A DNA stretch of 12,764 nucleotides from an archaeon (GTDB lineage Archaea; Iainarchaeota; Iainarchaeia; Iainarchaeales; GCA-2688035): contig JASLNX010000031.1 in the NCBI GenBank assembly GCA_030745815.1, positions 1-12,764 of the forward strand, read 5' to 3'. How positions within the stretch are numbered: the first letter of the stretch is position 1; the number at the start of each line of letters is the position of its first letter. Shown piece after piece: positions 8,415-12,764 of the stretch. The translations under genes were made by a program, and so were the position numbers. The notes under the pieces were generated by a model. The model was not told where the DNA came from and ran no database searches. It saw only the letters and a program-made list of their open reading frames with translations.

Positions 8415-9899
8415 AGGAGGTGATCCGTCCGCAGGTTCCCCTACGGACACCTTGTTACAACTTAGCCCGTCTCGCGAAACTCAGAATCGCTTTTGCCTAA
8501 AGGAAAAAGCTCATCCAGGCTTCACTCAACTGGCTTGATGGGCGGTGTGTGCAAGGCGCAGGGACTTATTCACCGCCTGATAGTGACAGGCGGTTACTGG
8601 GGATTCCAGGCATTCATGAGGGTGAGTTACAACCCTCAATCCGAACTGAGGCTAAGTTTAGGAGATTACCTTCTCCTTTCGGAGTCGGAACCCATTGTCT
8701 CAGCCATTGTATGCCGCGTGTTGCCCAGGGCATTCGGGCCATACAGATCTACCGTCGCCCACTCCTTCCTCAGTATTACTACTGCAGTCTCCATAGAGTG
8801 CCCCCCTCAAAAGAGAAAGTAGCAACTATGGATATGGGTCTCGCCCGTTGCCTGAGTTGACAGGACGCTTCATAGTACGAGCTGACGATGACCATACAAC
8901 ACCTCTCAGCGCGTCAGGAAAGACCTTCAGCCTGTCCATCATTCTGCTGTCAGCCCTGGTAAGATTATCTGGGGTTTTGTCCAATTAAACCGCAGCATCC
9001 ACCCCTTGTAGTGCGCCCCCGCCAATTCCATTAAGTTTCACCCTTGCGGGCGTACTTCCCTGGCAGTGGACTTAATGGCTTCCCTTCGGCACGCTGGCAC
9101 CACGTGGGTGACAGCACACCTAGTCCACATCGTTTACGGCTGGGACTAACCGGGTATCTAATCCGGGTCGCTCCCCCAGCTTTCGTCTCTCACCGTCAGG
9201 TCCGTTCTCGCCAAGCGCCTTCGCTACCGGCGGTCTTTCCAGGATCATAACATTTCACCGCTACCCCGGAAATTCCCTTGGCGTCTCCCGGCCTCGAGTC
9301 CAACAGTTTCTTTGGCAATTCATCGAGTTGAGCCCGATGATTTCACCAAAGACTTATTGAACCGGCTACAGACGTTTTAGGCCCAATATAAGTGGATACC
9401 ACTTGTGGAGTACGTGTTACCGCGGCGGCTGGCACGTATCTTGCCCTCCACTTATTCGCCAAACTATTTAGGTTTGGCAAAAGCAAGCAAAGCTTGCACT
9501 CGAAATCCCCCTATCACACTTTCGTGCATTGTAAAGGTTTCGCGACTGCTGCACCCCGTAGGGCTAGGACCCTTATCTCAGTGTCCTTCTCCGGGCTACC
9601 TCTCTCAAGGCCCGTAAGGATCAAAGGCTTGGTGGGCATTTACCCCGCCAACTACCTAATCCTCCGCAGGCTCATCCTTGGGCGCGATCCACATGGTGTG
9701 GTAGCATTTTGGCAATAGCACCTTCCAGTAGCTATTGCTTATCGAGCATTATCCCCAGTTTCCCGGGTTTAACTCGTCCCAAAGGTAGATTACCCACGTG
9801 TTACTGAGCCGTCCGCCAAAAACGCCGTATACGTTTTTTGGACTTGCATGTCTAAGTCGGATTTCGATAGCAGTATCCGCCAGCAGGATCAGCTGGAAT
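8415..9899 (-). rRNA. 16S ribosomal RNA (small subunit)
   Basis: About 1,485 nt. On the minus strand it begins ATTCCAGCTGATCCTGC. The 530-loop string GTGCCAGCCGCCGCGGTAAC is at about 9417-9436 and GGATTAGATACCC at about 9150-9165. It carries GGAATTGGCGGGGGCGCAC at about 9011-9030, ACACACCGCCCATCAAG at about 8535-8550, and ends GGATCACCTCCT with an intact anti-Shine-Dalgarno. The GGAATTGGCGGGGG form marks it as archaeal. Several conserved sites are changed: 1405-1496 is A-U instead of G-C, 915 is U, and the CAACGAGCG string reads CAACGGGCG. Paired changes, such as CCAG/CTGG at the 5' end, keep helices intact. It is the first gene of the rRNA operon. Confidence 0.97.
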
Positions 9900-9959
9900 T
9901 ACACGAAATTATATGCAAACTTTTATTCGTGTTTTGGAAACTTCTATGGAATTGTTTTT

Positions 9960-9997
9960 TGAAGTAGGCTTTTGGATTGCCTACAACTCATGACCAA
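9960..9997 (-). other. 16S processing stem with bulge-helix-bulge, 5' arm
   Basis: The 5' arm lies in the 16S leader. It has the 17-base inner strand (9960-9976), a three-base bulge (9977-9979), four bases pairing with TAGG of the other arm (9980-9983), then AACTCATG and its extension (9985-9997). One G faces A at the edge of the central helix. Confidence 0.85.
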
Positions 9998-10006
9998 CAT
10001 CATACC

Positions 10007-10037
10007 AAAAAAATCTCTGGCACTCATTTTTGAGCCA
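10007..10037 (-). terminator. Terminator-like hairpin plus U7 in the 16S leader
   Basis: On the minus strand TGG-CTCA pairs with TGAG-(TG)-CCA around an A4 loop, followed after GAGA by seven T. It sits about 145-170 bases after the predicted rRNA start and about 110 bases before 16S, so it should not stop the operon. It could be an attenuator, or mark the end of a separate leader RNA. Confidence 0.35.
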
Positions 10038-10079
10038 CGCCAAGACGATGCATACGCATAAACAGAATTACCTTCTACA

Positions 10080-10129
10080 ATCCGAAGCTCCCAGCTAAGC
10101 TGGTAAAATTCGCACTTAATGGATTGTTT
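10080..10129. other. Branched inverted repeat in the 16S leader
   Basis: CAATCC and GGATTG enclose a CCAGC-TAA-GCTGG hairpin and a GAA/TTC pair. It is the main structure visible in the otherwise featureless 10040-10180 leader. No credible open frame or known RNA family was recognised there. Confidence 0.45.
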
Positions 10130-10203
10130 GCGCAAACTTACTGTAACCGTAATGCAAGACATCACAGCTAGGCTCTTCCTTTACTATTTATGCACGTCTT
10201 GCA

Positions 10204-10209
10204 TTTAAA
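10204..10209 (-). promoter_or_regulatory. rRNA operon promoter (TATA with upstream BRE-like sequence)
   Basis: TTTAAA on the minus strand, preceded by CCGAAAGGTA, a plausible BRE. Transcription should start near 10180, giving a leader of about 280 bases before 16S. GCAAGAC (10154-10160) and GTCTTGC (10196-10202) form an inverted repeat around the predicted start and could be a regulator site. Confidence 0.65.
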
Positions 10210-10253
10210 TACCTTTCGGAGTCGGACCCGGTGAATTCTTGGACACCCGTTCC

Positions 10254-10264
10254 TATTAATATTT
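10254..10264 (+). promoter_or_regulatory. TATA box for the methyltransferase gene
   Basis: TATTAATATTT is centred about 27 bases before the ATG at 10285. This supports that start over the in-frame GTG at 10231, which lies upstream of the box. Confidence 0.6.
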
Positions 10265-10284
10265 TTTCTATTCTATTCAATAAC

Positions 10285-10950
10285 ATGTCTTCAAAGAATC
10301 CTCACTTAAACACCATCTACAACAAGGATTACTTCTTTTCCGGCAAGGCCTGGGACGACGGTTATGCAGACTATAATTCTTACTCAAGCCCTAAAAAACA
10401 CCCTTGGTTTTTCATGGTTGAAAAGATTTTAGAGCACAAGAAAGGAGGCAAGGCACTAGATATTGGCTGTGCACTGGGACATTTTTTGAGTTTTTTGCCT
10501 GATTCCTTTGAAAAATATGGTACCGATGTAAGCGATTTTGCAGTTGAAACCGTTAAAAAGACCTTGAAGAATGTTAAGGCAGTACCAGGAGACATTTCGG
10601 CCGAAAAGCCGTTTAACGAAAAATTTGACCTAATAACTGCATTTGATGTACTGGAACACACCCTTAATTTGAGAAGCGCTCTGCAAAATATAAATTCAAT
10701 GTTAAAAGACGACGGCCTGCTAGTAGTTGCAGTTCCTATTGCCTCAAGAATTCACCACCTCTTTGCAGCCCTTGGAAAATCTTTTCTTACAACAATGGAC
10801 TCGCACCTTACTCTTACAACTGCCAAGGCCTGGCGTGAAATAATTTTACCAGAACAATTTGAAGTAGTTGAAGAGTTCCCAACAACATGGGGCGAAACCC
10901 GCATTCCATTTGTTGACTTGTTCCACGTTTTCTTGCTGAAGAAAAAGTGA
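10285..10950 (+). CDS. Class I SAM-dependent methyltransferase
   Basis: Protein of 221 residues. Motif I, the SAM-binding glycine-rich loop, is ALDIGCALGHFL (57-68). An acidic residue follows at D81, motif II is FDLITAFDVLEH (114-125) and the post-II region is DDGLLVVAVP (142-151). The FDVLEH wording is typical of the Methyltransf_11/23 group that methylates small molecules, lipids or sugars. The substrate cannot be read from sequence. The ATG at 10285 is chosen because a TATA box lies 27 bases before it. A GTG at 10231 would add 18 residues with no family resemblance. The gene is divergent from the rRNA promoter and converges on the broken frame at 10958 with a seven-base gap. A T-rich tract at about 10972-10990 may terminate it. 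Nearby glycosyltransferase and UbiA genes suggest, but do not prove, a role in surface glycan or lipid synthesis. Confidence 0.9.
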   Translation: MSSKNPHLNTIYNKDYFFSGKAWDDGYADYNSYSSPKKHPWFFMVEKILEHKKGGKALDIGCALGHFLSFLPDSFEKYGTDVSDFAVETVKKTLKNVKAVPGDISAEKPFNEKFDLITAFDVLEHTLNLRSALQNINSMLKDDGLLVVAVPIASRIHHLFAALGKSFLTTMDSHLTLTTAKAWREIILPEQFEVVEEFPTTWGETRIPFVDLFHVFLLKKK

Positions 10951-10957
10951 GAGAGTG

Positions 10958-11593
10958 CTACTTTAGTTTTTCTCTTTCTTTTGTGGTTGGTCTAATCCCT
11001 CTGGACCTTAAAAACTTTAGTCTTTTTACCAGTGTGGGCTGTTTCCTTGCCTGTATAATTAAAGATTTCCTTCTTGCTTTTTTTCTCTCAATTTTTGGAA
11101 CCTGCCTAAATTTGTGTACCTTCCTTTTTTTTGGTGGGGCAACATCGCTAAGTGGGACCTTTTCCACTTTTGTAAGAGTCACTTGTGTAGGCTGTTTTTC
11201 TAAGGCTTTAATTTTGTAATTAATGGGATCAAGTTGCGCCCACAACGCACTCACTTTTGCATAATGACGTTCTCCATTGAAATGTGGATCAAATGGGTCA
11301 TATTCTCTTTGCAAGACAGTGATTTTCTTAAGAACAATACTTCTCTGGCTATTTAGTAAACTTAATTCGCTCTGCGTTTTTTTAGATATACGTTTTGGAT
11401 GAGTTTGCCTTCACCTTACTACAATGGTGCCTTTCTTTGTGCCATCATACAGGTAAGTGCCACCGCGTTTTTTCTTGCTACCCTTGAGCCTAATACCTTA
11501 CCCTTTTCTTAAACTATGAATCGGCTTTTCTGTTTTTTTAGCTGTCTTCTTTACAGGCCTTATCTGTGTTCTTTTCTGTGCTGTTGCTATCAC
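10958..11593 (-). pseudogene. Lys/Arg-rich reading frame interrupted by two in-frame stops
   Basis: A single reading phase runs from a GTG at 11593, two bases after the glycosyltransferase stop, to a TAG at 10958, about 211 codons. It is broken by TAA (11498-11500) and TGA (11411-11413). The three parts have a similar basic, protein-like composition: MIATAQKRTQIRPVKKTAKK at the start, KKKRGGTYLYDGTKKGTIVV in the middle, then a 135-codon part. The only start-like codon in the last part ahead of REYDPFDPHFNG is TTG (11314), with no convincing TATA box. Its C-terminal half is strongly basic (PPKKRKVHKFRQ, ERKKARRKS, KRLKFLRSRG), which suggests nucleic-acid binding. Both stop codons end intact genes in this window, so reassignment is unlikely. 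It may be a decaying gene, three small genes in one phase, or sequence error. Family not recognised. Confidence 0.5.
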
Positions 11594-11595
11594 AA

Positions 11596-12297
11596 TCAAA
11601 AGTCCTTTCTGTGCTCTTGCCAGGTTCTACTCTTTCCAGAAACCGCAAACTTTACTCCGTTCCAAATGTATGGCAAGAGCGCAATATCATAAAGTCTTCT
11701 AACTGACGTTTTTACCTTCATCTTTTTGCTAAACACAATTCTTCCCAATGTGTTAAGCTTTAGGCCAAGGTCAATGTCTTCGGTTGTAATGTTTTCAGTT
11801 GAAAAGCCACCGATTTTTTCAAAGTCTTCTTTTCTTGCGCCAATATTAAAGCCTGGAAAAATTGGATAGCGAAGAGCGGTTGAAATGCGAGATTGCAGCC
11901 CCCACCATCTGAAAAAAAGTCTCATCTTAAGCGAGTCCTTTTCAAGTGCTTCAATTGGGCCAGTGCAACCAATGCCTTTTTCCAAGCCCTCGATTAATCC
12001 TTCAACCCAGGTTTCACAAACAATTGTGTCGGCGTCAACAAAACCAATCAAAGAACTGGAGGAATTTTTTGCGCCAAAGTTTCTGCCAAACCCAGCGCTA
12101 AACTTTTTACAAACAACCACTTTATCAGCGTAGCGCTTTGCAATCTCAACCGTCTTATCTGAACTGCTACTGTCGCTTACAACAATTTCGTACTTGTCTC
12201 TTGAAACAGTTTGGTTAAGTAAGGCTTTAAGCGTTTGCTCAATAAAATCCTGCTCGTTTAAGGTTGGAACAACAATTGAAGCAATTGGTTTAGTCAT
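11596..12297 (-). CDS. Family 2 glycosyltransferase (GT-A fold)
   Basis: Protein of 233 residues that should transfer a sugar from a nucleotide- or lipid-linked donor. The N-terminal strand is SIVVPTLNEQDFIEQTLKAL (7-26), EIVVSDSSSSDKTVEIAKRY spans 37-56, and the metal-binding DAD is at 88-90 in GFVDADT. GFNIGARKEDFEKIGGF lies at 149-165, and the acidic TTEDIDLGLKL at 171-181 supplies the probable catalytic base (E173/D174). No clear membrane segment is present beyond a weakly hydrophobic stretch near 203-220, so it probably acts at the cytoplasmic membrane face. The length covers the catalytic domain only. A CTTAAAAA box is centred 27 bases before the ATG. It diverges from the UbiA gene, whose lipid-phosphate chemistry could be related. 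Confidence 0.93.
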   Translation of the reverse strand: MTKPIASIVVPTLNEQDFIEQTLKALLNQTVSRDKYEIVVSDSSSSDKTVEIAKRYADKVVVCKKFSAGFGRNFGAKNSSSSLIGFVDADTIVCETWVEGLIEGLEKGIGCTGPIEALEKDSLKMRLFFRWWGLQSRISTALRYPIFPGFNIGARKEDFEKIGGFSTENITTEDIDLGLKLNTLGRIVFSKKMKVKTSVRRLYDIALLPYIWNGVKFAVSGKSRTWQEHRKDF

Positions 12298-12320
12298 TAA
12301 GAAAAATAAAGGCGGGAGTG

Positions 12321-12328
12321 TTTTTAAG
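12321..12328 (-). promoter_or_regulatory. TATA box for the glycosyltransferase gene
   Basis: CTTAAAAA on the minus strand, centred about 27 bases before the ATG at 12297, in the 89-base divergent intergenic region shared with the UbiA gene. Confidence 0.55.
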
Positions 12329-12357
12329 AATTCCTTTTCTAGCCCCTACCCTAAGAA

Positions 12358-12365
12358 TTATAAAA
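12358..12365 (+). promoter_or_regulatory. TATA box for the UbiA-family gene
   Basis: TTATAAAA is centred about 25-26 bases before the ATG at 12387, consistent with a leaderless mRNA. Confidence 0.6.
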
Positions 12366-12386
12366 TCTAAAGCACTATTTTACTGC

Positions 12387-12764
12387 ATGCCCGTACGGCA
12401 AACAATTACCGGATTAATTCACTTAATGCGCCCAGCAGAGTGGAGCAAGAGTTTGGGAAACATGGTTCTTGCAACAATTGTTGCCTCCTATGTTTTGTTT
12501 GCAGCCCCGTCTCCGCTAAAATTTGTTCTGGGCTTTGCCTCGGTTGCACTGCTTTGGAGCGGGCTTTATACTTTAAACGATTTTACTGACTGGCAAAAGG
12601 ATGCGCTTCACCCTGTAAAAAAGCGCAGAGCAATTCCAAGCGGAGCGGTTTCGCCGCAGCTTGCACTGGCTTTTTCGCTTGCACTGATAGTGATCTCTTT
12701 TGGGATTGCAGTGTTTTTTGAACTTGGAATGCTTTTCCTGGTTTGTCTTTTGGTAATGCTTTCA
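12387..12764 (+). CDS. UbiA-family prenyltransferase, 5' part (runs off right edge)
   Basis: 126 codons of an integral membrane enzyme that moves a group between a polyprenyl (pyro)phosphate and an acceptor. The first aspartate-rich motif is NDFTDWQKD (64-72), followed by ALHPVKKRRAIPSGAVSPQ (73-91). An N-terminal LMRPAEWSKSLGN lies at 13-25. The RP.(E/Q)W.K and D..HP.K.RR.I.SG pattern matches the UbiA branch containing decaprenyl-phosphate phosphoribosyltransferase. Hydrophobic helices are seen at about 27-40, 45-63, 92-110 and 113-126. The second aspartate motif lies beyond the window, so the substrate is open: menaquinone or archaeal lipid enzymes of the same superfamily remain possible. 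With the divergent glycosyltransferase it suggests lipid-linked sugar chemistry. Confidence 0.9.
   Translation, partial: MPVRQTITGLIHLMRPAEWSKSLGNMVLATIVASYVLFAAPSPLKFVLGFASVALLWSGLYTLNDFTDWQKDALHPVKKRRAIPSGAVSPQLALAFSLALIVISFGIAVFFELGMLFLVCLLVMLS

Noticed and set aside
9944..10165. 73-codon frame in the 16S leader
   Set aside because: It contains the BHB arm and the hairpin plus U7, and has no promoter spacing or recognisable motif.
10231..10284. GTG start adding 18 residues to the methyltransferase
   Set aside because: The TATA box at 10254-10264 lies downstream of it, and the extra residues match no part of the family.
11120..11145. PPKKRKV in the basic frame, like a nuclear localisation signal
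   Set aside because: The organism is archaeal. This is only a lysine-rich stretch.

Overview
The window looks like a chromosome segment from a small-genome archaeon, probably of the DPANN type. The 16S and 23S genes carry archaeal signatures (16S around position 9010-9050; 23S 'GGUAGCGUAAUACCUUG' at about 6040). The rRNA order is 16S - tRNA-Ala(UGC) - 23S as in Euryarchaeota. A bulge-helix-bulge processing site flanks the 16S, and nearly every gene has a TTTAAA-like TATA box about 25-28 bases before its start codon, so most mRNAs should be leaderless. The two aminoacyl-tRNA synthetases, in contrast, are bacterial in type (LeuRS) or bacterial/CPR-like and compact (AlaRS). That mix is reported for several DPANN lineages. 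I cannot fix the phylum from sequence alone.

Layout, left to right. 1-1713 (-): 5' part of a bacterial-type leuS. 1752-2357 (-): HExxH putative metallopeptidase. 2394-4184 (-): a short alaS with catalytic and editing domains but no C-terminal C-Ala domain. About 4258-4530 (-): RNase P RNA. 4571-4960 (-): zinc-ribbon protein with two membrane segments. About 5052-8079 (-): 23S rRNA. 8260-8331 (-): tRNA-Ala. About 8415-9899 (-): 16S rRNA. 9900-10284: 16S leader, rRNA promoter and a divergent promoter. 10285-10950 (+): SAM-dependent methyltransferase. 10958-11593 (-): a basic reading frame broken by two in-frame stops. 11596-12297 (-): family 2 glycosyltransferase. 12387-12764 (+): 5' part of a UbiA-family prenyltransferase.

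The left three quarters is a one-direction translation and RNA-processing block: two synthetases, RNase P RNA and the rRNA operon with the tRNA that AlaRS charges. The units are separately promoted. The right end looks like surface glycan or lipid metabolism (methyltransferase, glycosyltransferase, UbiA enzyme). No 5S rRNA, mobile element or CRISPR array was found.

The most striking observation is in the rRNAs. The 23S departs from near-universal sequence at catalytic-centre positions (by motif alignment, E. coli numbering: C2452U, A2453U, A2503C, U2504C, U2586G, plus A-loop and helix 69 changes). The 16S decoding site has G1405-C1496 replaced by A-U. Several changes are compensatory, which suggests a working but divergent ribosome rather than a dead gene.
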